64,000 nt of DNA from Nemophila menziesii (GCA_029959085.1 JARWIR010000011.1:11595840-11659839), one strand, 5' to 3'. Positions 1 to 11,192 are shown, numbered from the stretch's first letter. Numbers and translations: made by a program. The notes: generated by a model not told the origin, from the sequence alone.

Positions 1-1054
1 CACCATGGTATGACAAAAGGTCGAAACTACCCACTATGGTCTAAATTTATTTAATACATACACATATACCTATAGTACAATATATGTATAATATAGGGAT
101 CTATCATGCATTTTTTCATAATAATGATTTTTTTAGACATGTACAATACTTATCTCTAATGTACTCATGTATTAGAATTTGTAATAGAAAATAAGTGTAT
201 GTATATATGTTTTTTACAAGTTATTACCTTTTGATAGATCTCCTCTTGCCAATCTCCTTTTATATGAGAATTAGAGTCTAAAGAGGGTATATACAATTAT
301 TAGCTTAATATATATATGAAGTTGAAGTAACAAAGAGAGCTGGAGGAACATATATACATGAAAGTAAACAAATTAGTTGTAATGATTTGACGAAACAACA
401 CTTTTCATCCTTTTCTGTTGTGGGTCCAATTGAAAGTCTTGATGACAACCATGCTACTGTGAGTTGCCAAAACTATGTGTTTGGTCATCCTGTGTGCCCC
501 TTGAATTTGCAGGAGCAAAACCGAAACCGTTCGGCATGCTTGATATTGTCTACAACCCTCATTCAGCGTTACAGCTTGATTGGAGCCATGTAGAGGCGCT
601 AACACTTGCTCTCTTTCGGGTGAACTTGTGATGGCCCTTCGTTAAAACCTATATATAAAAAATTAGAGTAAAAATATAATTATTATTCATATAAGAAAAA
701 AGGAAGCTAAATGCAGTTAAATCACCTATCATTCTCGCCTTGTGGCCTACACTTTTGAGCTTGGATGAAATTTTTTGCAAATAATCTGTCTGCAAGCAAT
801 TATATTTATTAAAAAAAATTTAAAAACAAGTAAACATACTCATTACTAAAAACTAAAAGTAACTATTATTTCATATTTACCCTACTTGTTGCATCACTGT
901 AGCAGTTATCTTCAAATCTCATGACAAGTTTTTCAAGTACATTGGGTACTCTATTTGGATTAAAAACAATTTGAATGGTCTCAAATATGTATCTGTCAAA
1001 CATTTAAATATGTCATATTAATTTGAGAAAATATACAAAAGTGTTTTCAACAAG
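1..1054. other. AT-rich stretch, no recognisable gene
   Basis: No coding region is recognised here. A segment at about 310-433 resembles, in reverse complement, about 20440-20570, so it belongs to dispersed repeat X. About 434-992 has no counterpart in the inverted copy, where the flanking sequences are joined directly; it is either an insertion here or a deletion there. A 68-codon open frame at 387-593 starts at a non-ATG codon and matches no family I know. Confidence 0.4.
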
Positions 1055-1667
1055 TTACCTAATGATCCGACTCAATTGTAAAACTGACCTACGGCTAAAC
1101 AAACAAGCAAAACAAATATACTCTCAACTTTTCTATCATAAGTAAAAACAAGGGTAGATGCGGTTTTATTTTAACGAGTTATTATTATTTTTCAAATAAA
1201 TATTATTTTTATATAAAGTAAAAGTTATTCATCTGGACCACCTCCGAGCTGCAGAAGTTTTAAATTGTAATTGAGTGGTTTTAAGGTAAAAAAGATTCAT
1301 GTTTATAAAAAATTTGTTTAGATCAACTTGGTACAAGATAAAAAATTACTAAGGTTTCAAAATTTACTATTTATTGAAATTAAAAACTAAAATTATTGAT
1401 CTTGCAATAGTAATTTATTTAAGTAGCTTGAACAAAATTTAAAGAGATACATGAACATTAAACCAGACAATCAAGAGATGAGAGTGGGAACTTTGCTTCT
1501 ATAATAAAGGAATGAAACGACGCCTTACATAATAAATCCGATTTCTATAATATCTAGTTTTTTATTTGATCATTCATCCTTTGGTATATTGCAAATTGTA
1601 GTTATAAAAAAATATTGAGTATTTCTCTTTTTTATTTTAGAAAAAGAACACTTAAATCCTATATTTT
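1055..1667 (+). repeat. Dispersed repeat X, copy 1
   Basis: The segment from about 1055 to 1420 matches the reverse complement of about 19985-20360. From 1311 to 1667 it matches 23815-24155 and the corresponding parts of units A-C, with scattered substitutions. Similarity stops at about 1667, where Copia-1 sequence begins, so this is a truncation or insertion junction. I see no coding capacity and cannot assign a transposon class. Confidence 0.7.
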
Positions 1668-1689
1668 TGAATAGTTGACACTAACCATG

Positions 1690-2379
1690 TGTAAAAGAAA
1701 AGTTTTCACGATCTAAGGAACCTTGTATTATGATTGGTGCAAGATCTAATGCCTTTTCTATGAGCTATAGGAATATTAAGGTCCTGAAAATCATAAGACT
1801 TTGGACAAAAAGAAGAATCTGAGTTACTTTATATAGTCAGGGTTGAATCTCTACTCTCTAGTTGTGGTTGTTGCTCCACCTCTTGTCGTTTATGTCTCCT
1901 TCTATTGACAAGTAAATCTTTGTTTTTCTCCAGTTTTAAATCTATTTTTTCTTTATCATTGGATTTTTCATTAGTAGACCCGATAACTTCATTTTAAGGA
2001 TACAATTCTTCATTAGGAATATAATGTTGGGATAGAGTGATTGTTTCTAGATAAGAGTCAGAAGGCATTGGTAGCAGAGCAAATTTTTTCAAAAAACTTT
2101 CTTCATCCACATGATTTTGATTCTCCCCCTAAAGAAAAGTTTTGGGGGAAAATTATGGATCTTCAAAAAAAGTAAAATCCATACTCACATAAAAGCGGTT
2201 CGCTATAGGATCAAACACTTATACCCTTTTTCAGTGGACGAATATCCAAGCAATACGCATTTACAGGCTCAAGGATCAAGTTTGCTACGATTATGACTAT
2301 GAATATGAACAAATACTACACAACCATACACTAAAGGTCCGAGAGTATTGTAAAATTAGACATGAGGGTAGAAATCTAA
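1690..2379 (-). pseudogene. Copia-1 integrase C-terminal region and integrase-RT linker
   Basis: Minus-strand translation shows a GCVVFVHIHSHNRSKLDP motif followed by a degraded LGYS-like stretch. These are typical of the Copia region just after the integrase core. Further down (about 1700-1790) is DLNIPIAHRKGIRSCT, the linker that precedes the RT in plant Copia polyproteins. Stop codons interrupt the frame near 2190 and elsewhere. The RT that should follow is absent because sequence changes to repeat X at about 1670. The MITE at 2380-2612 separates this piece from the integrase core. Confidence 0.75.
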
Positions 2380-2612
2380 GGTGTCATTTGTTTTTTAAGT
2401 AATAAGTGCTGAATGCTGAATGAACATCTGAACATAACTTATTATATTAAGAGATAGTGTCTGAATGATTCAGACTTAGTTTAAAATCTTAATGAAACAA
2501 ACCAGTTAAGAGCCATTCAGATCTGAATTGGTTAGGAAAAACAAACAGTCTGATTGATCTAGTATCTTAATGAACCAGATTCAGATCTCATTAAGTACAA
2601 ACAAACACCCCC
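2380..2612. mobile_element. Tourist-like MITE inside Copia-1
   Basis: The 233-bp element has imperfect terminal inverted repeats: it starts GGTGTCATTTGTTTTTTAAG and its end reads GGGGGTGTTTGTTTGTACTT in reverse complement. A TAA lies on each side (2377-2379 and 2613-2615). Removing the element and one TAA restores the Copia-1 reading frame as PLNILLDFYPHV, which supports the boundaries. The TAA duplication and GGGGGTGTTTG ends suggest the PIF/Harbinger (Tourist) group. A slightly longer CTAAG duplication is also possible, so the superfamily is not certain. The interior repeats CTGAATG and palindromic TTCAGATCTGAA-like words. Confidence 0.75.
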
Positions 2613-3115
2613 TAAGAGAATATTAAGAGGTTTCTTAAACTGACATAGCCGAGATGGCATACAATTTATGAGATAGGCTGTAGTGACAATAGCGTCTCCC
2701 CAATTTTTTTAAGAACTCCCGTAGTAAACATAATTTCCCGAGGTACCTTTAGGTGATGTCTATTCTTTCTTTGGCAACACCGTTGTGTTGGGGTGTGTCA
2801 ACACATGTTGATTGATGAATAGTACCCTTTTCCATAAGAAACTTCCCAAATATTAGAATTAAAGTACTCATTTCCATTTTCAGTTCTTATGGCCTGAATT
2901 TTAGCATGAAATTGAGTTTCTATCATCGCATAGAACCTCTGAAACATCACAGCAGCTTCTGATTTCTTCTTCAAAAGATATACCCAACAATTACGAGTAT
3001 GATCATCAATAAATGTGATAAACCACCGACTACCAGTTATATTATTTACTACTCTTGATGGCCCCCAAATGTCACTATGTATGAGGTAAAATGATTTAGA
3101 TTGTTTGTGTGGTTT
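2613..3115 (-). pseudogene. Copia-1 integrase core (rve domain)
   Basis: The minus strand encodes a well-preserved Copia integrase core: HSDIWGPSRV (first catalytic Asp), then FITFIDDHTRNCWVYLLKKK (second Asp), then IRTENGNEYFN (catalytic Glu region). It continues past about 2800 with a frameshifted VDTPQHNGVA motif and a GVLKKIWGDAIVTTAYLIN stretch typical of the segment after the core. The last 12 or so residues of the longest open frame, beyond 3115, come from the Copia-2 LTR and are not part of the integrase. The region is broken by frameshifts and separated from the rest of pol by Copia-2. Confidence 0.85.
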
Positions 3116-3120
3116 AGAAG
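3116..3120. repeat. 5-bp target site duplication of Copia-2 (left)
   Basis: AGAAG immediately precedes the 5' LTR, and the same five bases follow the 3' LTR at 10270-10274. A 5-bp duplication is usual for Ty1/Copia integration. Confidence 0.9.
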
Positions 3121-3486
3121 TGAAAGAAATTGGTTTGGGCCTGGCCCATATTGTGGTGCCCATGATGGGTTAGCCCGGCCCAAGACTTGTGGTAGTTATT
3201 ACATTAATAACTAGTATATAAATAACTTCATGGAAGTTATTTCATTTGAATATATCAGACACATTTTTCATATACGTTTTTTCTTTCTCTCTGCCTTATG
3301 CTTGAGAGAAACAAAACTGTTACAAATTCTCTCAAAAAAAATCTCTTTAACATATAATAGAAGATTCAGCGGCATTTAGGTTGTGGAATAGCAATCTTCT
3401 TCGATATGTAAGTGGATTCAATACCGGAGCATTTCGATTCTTAATTCCGCCTAAAAGGTTTGTCTAGAACCCTTTAATTTCTTACA
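3121..3486 (+). repeat. Copia-2 5' LTR
   Basis: The LTR begins TGAAAGAAATTGG and ends TTTCTTACA, giving TG...CA termini. It matches 9903-10269 except for one G/A difference (TAGCCCGGCC versus TAGCCCGACC) and one extra A in an A-run of the 3' copy. Confidence 0.95.
3215..3224 (+). promoter_or_regulatory. Candidate LTR TATA box
   Basis: TATATAAATA lies in the 5' LTR, about 95 bp after its start. A CT-rich stretch (TTTTTTCTTTCTCTCTGCC) follows roughly 60 bp downstream, a layout typical of a Copia LTR promoter. The same box occurs in the 3' LTR. Promoter activity is inferred. Confidence 0.55.
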
Positions 3487-3488
3487 AA

Positions 3489-3500
3489 TGGTATCAGAGC
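3489..3500 (+). other. Copia-2 primer binding site
   Basis: TGGTATCAGAGC starts two bases after the 5' LTR. It is the usual plant Copia primer binding site, complementary to the 3' end of initiator tRNA-Met. Confidence 0.93.
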
Positions 3501-4839
3501 AAGGTTGCTCGTATTTGAAATTTTCTTTATGAAGTATATATCTGTTTACATATATATGTATAAGATCTGTGATTTTTTGATTATATGGATATTTTTTTTG
3601 AAAGTCTTTTATATCAAATAAAATGTATAGATTCAGATTCTATAAGAAATTAGGAACGCAATGGTGAAAATTTCGTTAATTTTGGAGTTGAAATGAATAA
3701 GATATGATTTTTTAAAGGTTTTTAATGGTGTATTTTCGGTTTTTTCTGGACTGGTGGGGAAGATGGTCGGAACGACGTCGTTTTGGAATTCTGCTTAAAA
3801 AAAAAAAATCGGCGTTAATGTTAAGTAACTGCCACGGGTCGAACAGCAGTCCAGCGTGAACTGCCATTCCGCTGCGCTTCTTTTACTTTTGTATCTAAAA
3901 GCGCAATGATTTGAATTGTTGCAAAGACAGATCTGTTTCTGAAAATTAAAGAAACCTTTATAATTATAATGGTTTTGTGATTTGAAACGAGGCAGGAAAT
4001 TTATATCCAAACCGATAGGCCATGCTGATTTTTGGTCAAGTTGTAAGATTAAAAGAAAGAAAAACGAATTTACAAGGAGATGTTAATTCGTATCTATTCT
4101 TTGTTGAGAATATGTATACCAATAAATCATATATATCGTTCATGTTCACCATTAGTTCCATTATTTATATATTTCATTTTTTGACTATTTGAAATAAAAG
4201 AAAGACATTTTTTACCCAAGGCTTTATATATGATAGTGATGTAGTTTGACCAGTGAGTTATTGTATCATATTTGATGTAAATGCCTATATGTCTTACTTA
4301 TTAGCATGTGTACTTAAGATCGTGTTATGCTAAATATGACTTAGTTTTTGTAACCATGCTTTCATGTAACCTGATATAGATGTTAAACTCTAGATATATT
4401 ATATATGAGTTAATTGATGTATCTTAAATGTGTTTGATACATGAGTTGCTGGTAAATATATATTATATTTTTTCAATTGCATATCTATATATATTGAAAC
4501 TTGGGTTATTATATGGATAAGTTTGATTCCATAACCACTAAATCATACGGATTTAGTATATTCCATCTCAAATTGTGTGTATTGGAATAGTGTGAGTTCT
4601 GTAGAGAACTTAGTATTTTGTCTTGATGAAATTGAATTATAATTAGATAAACAAAAGTATGGTGATTCATGATTGGGAACATAGTGAACTTTCTGTTTCA
4701 CTTCTTTTGTTTTCTATTTACGAGTTCAATTTGCATCTTGAGACAATAGTATCATTGAATATATTTTATATATTAATGAAAGTCTCTAGATATACTAGAA
4801 AATGGCTATGAGTAACATCTTTTAGACCTTTAAAGAAGG
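3501..4839 (+). other. Copia-2 leader, no coding relic seen
   Basis: This AT-rich untranslated stretch between the primer binding site and the first gag relics is unusually long for a Copia element. An open frame on the minus strand at 3795-4010 matches nothing recognised. The excess length may be an old insertion or lost coding sequence; I cannot tell which. Confidence 0.4.
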
Positions 4840-5630
4840 ATAAGGATGAATGGTGATATAACTATACCCTATGATAACTCGAATTACATTGAGTATTCGA
4901 GAAACTAGAATTTTGAGGTTGTTAATAATGTGATGCTTGAGCTTGAGGAAGGCTTCAAATTCATCACATAAGGAGCATATTGACTTATCAAGTTTTAGAG
5001 GTATAAAGACTCTATTATTTGAGAAATATTGATAAGTAATATGGATGACTTAATTTATGAGTATCGCAAGTATCCTACCGCTTATGATATGTGGGTATAC
5101 TCTTTAGGAGATGATCAAAGATACTACCATGTTGATGTTGCGTTAGCGGACATGAACGATTATTCTCATAAAACGACACGTGGTCATGTCATTTAATGCA
5201 TCTAAAGACGGTGGTTAAAGTGACTAAGACAGTCTAGATATCTGGTGATATCTTGAATTATGAACAACAAGTTCAAGGAATCATCAATCTCTTTCAAATA
5301 ATTCAGTGTATTGAGAAGTGAATGTGACTCGTAATAACATCAATACGTTTGATGATGCTACTTGAGTTGTACTCAAGAATGAGTGTATTTGTGGTTTCTT
5401 GACTTCATACTTGAAGATATATTACTGAGTCTAGCTCTCGTACAGAATTGCAGTATAGAGCAAGAGGATTGAAAGAAAAGGGTGATATATATGGTTCTAA
5501 GAAGATTAAGATCAATAGTCACAAGGAAATAAAGTATGATCATAAGAAATAAAAGAGTAAGATGAGATGCTACATTTATGACAAGTTGTGTCACTTAACT
5601 TGCGTAACTAATATAGTAGCACTATCTTCT
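4840..5630 (+). pseudogene. Copia-2 gag relic with degenerate zinc knuckle
   Basis: Translating across frames gives short matches to Copia gag (UBN2-type). One is MDDLIYEYRKYPTAYDMWVY near 5041-5100. Near 5240-5290 an EQQVQGII stretch resembles the gag EQQVQAIIRSLP motif. A basic stretch follows, and CYIYDKLCHLTC at about 5570-5605 is a decayed CX2CX4HX4C knuckle. Several stops and frameshifts break it, so no functional capsid protein could be made. Confidence 0.6.
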
Positions 5631-5654
5631 TCTTATGATTTTTGCATCTATTGC

Positions 5655-5990
5655 TAACACCGTGTTGCTAACTGGTCTTATCCTATGTGGATTATGAACT
5701 TAGGAGTAATAGATCTTGTGACAAGAGATTGAGAGACCTATATAGTATACCATGAATGAAAAATTTGATTTGGTATAAGATGGATATATGTAGATGACAA
5801 CAATAATATTGAAGTCAATGGTTTGGCACGAGTAGTTGAGTTTGCGAAGTGATCAAACCTTGTATCTACATAATATCTTAGGTGTACAAAATTTTTACAC
5901 AATTTAGTCTCAATCATTGTTCTTCTATGATTAAATCTGGTACCCATGATCATGACAAACAATAAGTGTTCTACATAATATGGATCTGTT
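5655..5990 (+). pseudogene. Copia-2 protease and gag-pre-integrase relic
   Basis: At about 5683-5735 the plus strand reads WIMNLGVIDLVTRD. This aligns with the Copia protease active-site stretch of the form W-I-x-D-S-G-A-T-x-H-V-x-R-D, but the catalytic Asp and Ser are changed. It continues with a NNNIEVNGLARVVEF-like stretch and a decayed LHNILGVQN that corresponds to the protease C-terminal VLYVP motif. The catalytic residue is lost, so it is dead. Confidence 0.55.
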
Positions 5991-6269
5991 TTTAGAAGAA
6001 ATTGTTCTTTGGTATTTGGCAAAGGTTGACTACAAGAACTATTATTTTGATAGTAGTTGATTTTCTATGAATGTATTTTAAAATACTAAAGATGTTAGAA
6101 AATTTTATGAAACATTAGTCTATGTCATAGTAGTTATGACTGGAACCACATTGTTGGTGAAGGATATTCATTTTATTCACTTGATGAAATTCTTTGGCCA
6201 AACTATGGATACTGCCTAGTAATGAAAGTAATGTGACTATTTTTGAAAAGCCTAAACTAAAATGTTTTT

Positions 6270-6834
6270 AATATCTGTTGGAATTGATTCATTCTAAAAT
6301 TTGTAGACTCATTGAGTTAACAAGATGTGGGGTATACTATTTCATCACCTTATAGATGATTTCACACGGTTTAGTGATATCTATCAGATTTCTTGCAAAT
6401 TAGAAGCATTGAGATGCTTCACAAATTTGTTAATTAGAAAATCGAGAATCAGATAGAGAGGAAGGGTAAAACCTTGAGAAGAAGCCGTGATCACAAAAAA
6501 TCTATTTGAGGGATTTTAAAGAAGGGTGTGATGAGAATGGGATCATAAATAAGCTTATGATTTTTTCACATGCCATGACATGGAATAGTAGATAAAAGGA
6601 GGAATGTAACTCTCCTGATTAAGGTGTGATTGCTCAAATTAATCTCTCAATATGTTTGGAAGATTAGTTTTTATTGCTACTCATATACTTATTCGTGTAC
6701 CCACAAAGTTACATCCATCAACTCCGTACGAACTATGGACAAAAGAAATATCACCTTTCATACTTGATCTCCTGGGGGTTGGTATGTTTGTGACTTATCC
6801 AATGAGTATGGAAACTCTGGTCACAAAAAGGTAA
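6270..6834 (+). pseudogene. Copia-2 integrase relic
   Basis: Readable pieces include LIHSKICRLIELT followed after a frameshift by LIDDFTRFSDIYQI, which corresponds to the second catalytic Asp region. Next come a degraded RSDRGHEYLS-type stretch with ENGIISKLMISH, and finally a 60-codon open frame at 6652-6834 containing HILIRVPTKLHPSTPYELWT. The last corresponds to the Copia motif N-R-V-P-T-K-x-x-x-x-T-P-Y-E-L-W. The order is that of a Copia integrase; stops and frameshifts inactivate it. Confidence 0.75.
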
Positions 6835-7479
6835 GAATGATTTCTTTGGAAGATTTTCAAAGACTCTAAAGGATATGTGTTCAAGGTTGAACCTAATGAT
6901 GGAATTTGTTAAGACTGAGTTACACGATATTTCATTTGGATAGTAATGTTTTTCTTAAATAAAGGTGTGGTTATTGAAAATCTCATTTTACATGAATTAA
7001 TGAGGTTGATGAAGATGTATGCAATTAAACGTGTTACTAGATAAGGTACCACATGCACGAGGAAGGCAAGATTGCCTCGAATTTGACTCGAAATAAATTA
7101 TTGCATCACATAATGAATCTGTTTCAGAATAACTTCACCTAGAGGGAGTCATCGAGGGATATTTTTTTTGTTTTCGATTTAAGATCCATGGATAAATCTG
7201 TATGATTTGTCCATAAGACAAAGAAGAACCTCAGAGAGTACATGAACTCTTCATATCCTACTACGAAACATGGAGCCAATGAAGAGCAATCAATTTAGAA
7301 AGTTGGTTGATCTTGCGAAGGACACAAAGTGATTGAGAATAAATAGATTCTTGAAATGAGAAGTAAACTAGACACTTCATTTGAGAGGTACGAATCTTGT
7401 CTAATGGCAAAAAAGCTATATTATATGGAATAAATTTTTTTTGGAATAAACATTTTTTCTATAGTTAAGAGATTTACCT

Positions 7480-8060
7480 CATTTGGTTATATACTAACTG
7501 TTGTGGTGCATCTTGATTATGATTTGCACTAGAGGATTTCAAAACTATTTTTCTCAGTGGAGAATAAAAGAATAGGGTAAATTCATTGGAACAATATTTA
7601 GGATATGATGTTAAAGACCAAGAAAATACAATGTGTAGATTGAATAAGACAATCTATGGTCTCAAACAAGCCCAAAGGCAGTGATTTTTTTTGAGATCCA
7701 CGAGTCATTTCAATAATTTTTTTAGAAATGATATGTGAATATCACTTTGTCTACATATCAAAAGTTCCACAAGGGAAGTTTATGAATTTATTCTCTATGT
7801 AGATGATATCCTACAAGTTAGGAATGACACGTGATTTGTCAAAATTAAGGAGTTGTTATCTTTCAAATTTTTGTTGATGCGAAAGGTATGTGAAATGCGA
7901 GCTCTATTCTTTATGTTATGATTCATTGAGAATGTTTGAATTTCTATAGTCCCTGTCTAAAGAATTATACATCAAGAAGAGATGTGAACTCTTTTACATG
8001 TCAGACTTTAATGTCATTAACACTCCAAATAGATGAGAGAATAAGCTCTAATCTTCTTAT
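7480..8060 (+). pseudogene. Copia-2 reverse transcriptase relic (YVDD)
   Basis: The plus strand shows VVHLDYDLH near 7500 (the region before DVKTAFLNG), then NKTIYGLKQAQRQ at about 7642-7681, then a stretch ending LYVDDILQVRND at about 7795-7828. YVDD is the RT catalytic motif of Copia elements. The thumb follows as DLSKIKELLSFKF. Stops occur between these motifs, and the usual AFLNG stretch is not intact, so no active RT is encoded. Confidence 0.8.
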
Positions 8061-8069
8061 GTGTCCTAG

Positions 8070-8850
8070 TACTCTATCAATGAAAATAGAAAAGGTAAAC
8101 AATGTCATATTAGTAATTACCGATGATAGTATTATGTATGTCATGATGTGTACTAGGCCATGCATTTTGTTATGCTTTGGGTTTAGTTATCCATTTATCG
8201 GTGATGTTTGCTTGACCAGACATTAGTTATGTCGTGGATTTAATTATTCCATTTTAAATTGAATTATGGACATAAGTATTGAAAACCTGAAATATGAGTA
8301 ATGAGATGCCTTAAAAGGATTAGGGCCCATGCTATATGTTTTCAAATATAACATTTACACCTAAAGTATATCCATATGTTAATTGGTTAAACAAAATGGA
8401 TGAGTGTAAATGTCTTTAGGTTGTGTATTCTTGATGAAATATTGTGTTATATCCATGGAGTAGCAAGAAACAAACCTATATATATTGCTATGTACATTGT
8501 GAATGTTGAGCTTACTCAACTAAAATTCAAAATGTTTGTTTGGTTTAAAAAAGTTTGTTTGTATTTTTTATGATTCTCAAGTGATAGTGGGAGTCCAGTT
8601 TTGAAATACTGTAATAAAGAAATGGCAATGACTTATGTGATGGGAACATAGTATTACAGTATAACCAAAGATATTGATATAAAGTATATCGTGATAAGAG
8701 ACATTATTGCACAAAAGATTATGAGAATTTGCAGTTAAAATCCACACGTGATATTCTTGTGAATATATTTTTGGAACAAATTGCAAGTTATGCAATTCCA
8801 GATCATGTTGGATCTATATTGTTATGTATACTGCAAAATAATGTGCAATG
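8070..8850 (+). pseudogene. Copia-2 RT C-terminus and RNase H relic
   Basis: The open frame at 7936-8226 contains RISSNLLMCPSTLSMK and IMYVMMCTRP, the Copia segment between RT thumb and RNase H (the latter usually reads MLCTRPD). Further on are a decayed HWTAVKNILKYLKRT-like stretch near 8265-8320 and a RDIIAQKIMRIC stretch near 8697-8735 that resembles the RNase H C-terminal motif. Catalytic residues cannot be placed with confidence. Confidence 0.6.
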
Positions 8851-9890
8851 CTATATTTCTATTATTGAGTGGTAATATATACGTGTGGATAAGTATGTCA
8901 GATAGACTATGATTGGCCTTCTCACACGGGCAATCGCCTTTGGCATTAGAGGATGCGCAAGGATCAGACTAACTCATGAAAAAGAGTAACCCTTCATGTA
9001 AATAACGTGAGTTACGAAAGTCACCTTAACACATGTTAAGATGAGATCACAAACATGTAGCGCAACATGTTAATTTTAATTTGTGATCGAAGTAGATCCC
9101 CACTATCTACTTAGTCTATAAAAGCCAGATATGCAATTCTTAATTGATTTTAGAGGGGGTTGATCAATTGAAGGATTCGTTTTAGACAACGAGGAATGTC
9201 TAATTATATATCTGTACGATATTAATGGATACATGACATATGATGTGAATAAATTAATAATAGCGTAGCACACGAGTCATACCGTGTGTGCTTGCGACCA
9301 AAAGGAAGTGAAGAATTGATCCCTGTTTCTTCATTGTGTGAGACCTTTGAGTAGTACCCTTATTACTTTTGACTTAATTTTGATATTTTGATTTGGCGTT
9401 TGCTACTTTAGCATATTATCGATGGTCATGAATGATTCGGCCTAACGGGGTATGTCTGGAAAAGCAACCAGTTCATTATAGAAAGATTCAAGTGCAAAAG
9501 GAAGACTAAAATGGATATCAAAGTGTGTGCTTGCAGGTCGACCAATCATGTAAGTCATCAAGGACTATGACATGATAGTGAGACACACGATGTTATGCTA
9601 GTGAACTCTTCCAATCACAAAGACGATGTGATATGGAATCTGAGGGGTCAGAGTTACTATGATATTGATATTATAATTTTTAGTCTAGGGAACTGCAAGA
9701 TATGAAAGGATTTATGAATCGTTTGAGCAGCTATCTACCCTAACAGGTTTATAGCAAAACAAATGCTCGTATGCTTGCCGGTCGCAAGACCTATTTGCCA
9801 AGTATGATGGATTTTATGTAGATATGTTTGAGATAAGAGAAAGAGTACCTTGATGCATATAACATGGTGTGGGAGTAAACCCATCATGTG
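8851..9890 (+). other. Copia-2 3' untranslated region
   Basis: No coding relic is recognised between the RNase H remains and the polypurine tract. The stretch is about 1 kb and AT-rich, with no open frame that matches a known family. An open frame at 9735-9965 on the minus strand crosses into the LTR and appears to be chance. Confidence 0.45.
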
Positions 9891-9902
9891 CAAGTGGGAG
9901 AA
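9891..9902 (+). other. Copia-2 polypurine tract
   Basis: The purine-rich CAAGTGGGAGAA directly abuts the 3' LTR, where plus-strand priming is expected. Confidence 0.75.
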
Positions 9903-10269
9903 TGAAAGAAATTGGTTTGGGCCTGGCCCATATTGTGGTGCCCATGATGGGTTAGCCCGACCCAAGACTTGTGGTAGTTATTACATTAATAACTAGTATA
10001 TAAATAACTTCATGGAAGTTATTTCATTTGAATATATCAGACACATTTTTCATATACGTTTTTTCTTTCTCTCTGCCTTATGCTTGAGAGAAACAAAACT
10101 GTTACAAATTCTCTCAAAAAAAAATCTCTTTAACATATAATAGAAGATTCAGCGGCATTTAGGTTGTGGAATAGCAATCTTCTTCGATATGTAAGTGGAT
10201 TCAATACCGGAGCATTTCGATTCTTAATTCCGCCTAAAAGGTTTGTCTAGAACCCTTTAATTTCTTACA
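9903..10269 (+). repeat. Copia-2 3' LTR
   Basis: This is a 367-bp copy of the 5' LTR with one substitution and one extra A. It is followed by the AGAAG target duplication at 10270-10274. Confidence 0.95.
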
Positions 10270-10274
10270 AGAAG

Positions 10275-10980
10275 GAAAAAAGAACAATGATGTTTGGCAA
10301 GTTTAAAAATTTCACATTGAAAAACATAAGGGTTTTTATTTTAAAAAATAATGTATATAACTTACTCAAATATATGAAATTAGGATGTCCCAATCTATAG
10401 TTCCATAACATTATTTCATCTTTACCAAAGAGAGAAAATAGACCACTTGAAATTTGTTTTTGTCTAATCAAGGGAAGATTTCCTTCAAAGTAGTAGAGTT
10501 GATCAACCCCTCTAGCACTGCCAATCATATGTCCTGAACTAATATTTTGAAATTCGCATCGAGATTAAGTAATTTAGCTACACAATTTGAGTCCCGAGTG
10601 AGTTTGCTAATGGACAAGAGGTTACATGATAACTTTGGAACATGAAGGACAAATTGTAGAGATAGATTCCTAGAAAAAACAATAGAACCTTTACCCGAGA
10701 CTGGAGAGAACAACCCGTCTGCCATACAAACTCTGAGATCACCAAGACAAGTTGTGTAAGATGAATAAACGAGAAAGACTCTTCATGTGAGCACTAGTGA
10801 TTTGATCAATTATCCATAATTCGTTATCTAAAGAAGTATGTAAAGTGGAAGAAAAGTCACATTTTTGAACAAGAGAATTAGCCAAAGAGGAGTTAGGAAT
10901 AAATTCGGATAAATTTAATAACTTGTACAGATGCTCTAATTGTTCCTTGCTCAGTTGAGGTGTTTTCGAGGTATTAGATA
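10275..10980 (-). pseudogene. Copia-1 protease and gag-pre-integrase domain
   Basis: From right to left on the minus strand: a gag C-terminal LSKEQLEHLYKLL stretch, then LWIIDQITSAHM, which matches the Copia protease active-site stretch W-I-x-D-S-G-A-T-x-H-M with the catalytic DSG altered. Next is SRNLSLQFVLHVPKLSCNLL with SISKLTRD (10525-10725), then LYYFEGNL and MLWNYRLGHPNFIYL (10275-10528), the gag-pre-integrase zinc-binding region. A frameshift separates the protease and pre-integrase parts at about 10525. The integrase core continues across the Copia-2 insertion at 3115. Confidence 0.85.
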
Positions 10981-11180
10981 GACTATGAGTAGTTACTTCT
11001 ATACTTTTTTAATATTCATCGAAAGGAGTGAATAATTCAAAATTTTCATGTATATACATAATGAAAAATAAACCGACAATGAAGATTGGTATAATTTTTT
11101 TTCAAAATACCAAAAAAAATGTGTATATCGGCAATTAAGGCCATGATAAAAAAATCAATAATAATTATTTAAAACCTTAA
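10981..11180 (-). other. Remnant of Copia-1 gag region, mostly deleted
   Basis: Only about 200 bp separate the primer binding site from the gag C-terminus, whereas a Copia gag needs about 1 kb. The gag gene is therefore largely deleted. No motif is readable. Confidence 0.5.
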
Positions 11181-11192
11181 CCTCTGCTACCA
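11181..11192 (-). other. Copia-1 primer binding site
   Basis: On the minus strand the sequence reads TGGTAGCAGAGG directly after the LTR end TTTTTTCA. This is a common variant of the tRNA-Met primer binding site of plant Copia elements. Confidence 0.7.

Larger units (their letters stand above)
3121..10269 (+). mobile_element. Copia-2: complete-structure Ty1/Copia retrotransposon with decayed gag-pol
   Basis: This 7149-bp element has two LTRs (366 and 367 bp), a tRNA-Met primer binding site, a purine-rich tract before the 3' LTR and a 5-bp AGAAG target duplication. In order between the LTRs I can read relics of gag with a zinc knuckle, protease, integrase, RT with YVDD, and RNase H, so gene order is Copia. 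All are broken by many stops and frameshifts. The LTRs differ by only one substitution and one A-run length change, so insertion was recent although the coding region looks old. It could not have supplied its own proteins in this form. It is inserted in Copia-1 in the opposite orientation. Confidence 0.93.

Noticed and set aside
2798..3163. Single minus-strand protein starting MGTTIWARPKPIS
   Set aside because: The first part comes from the Copia-2 LTR and the rest from the Copia-1 integrase. The fused frame is a by-product of the insertion.
3489..3500. Possible tRNA gene because of the TGGTATCAGAGC motif
   Set aside because: Only the primer-complementary bases are present; there is no cloverleaf. 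It is a primer binding site.
9735..9965. 76-codon minus-strand open frame
   Set aside because: It crosses the Copia-2 polypurine tract and LTR boundary and has no family match.
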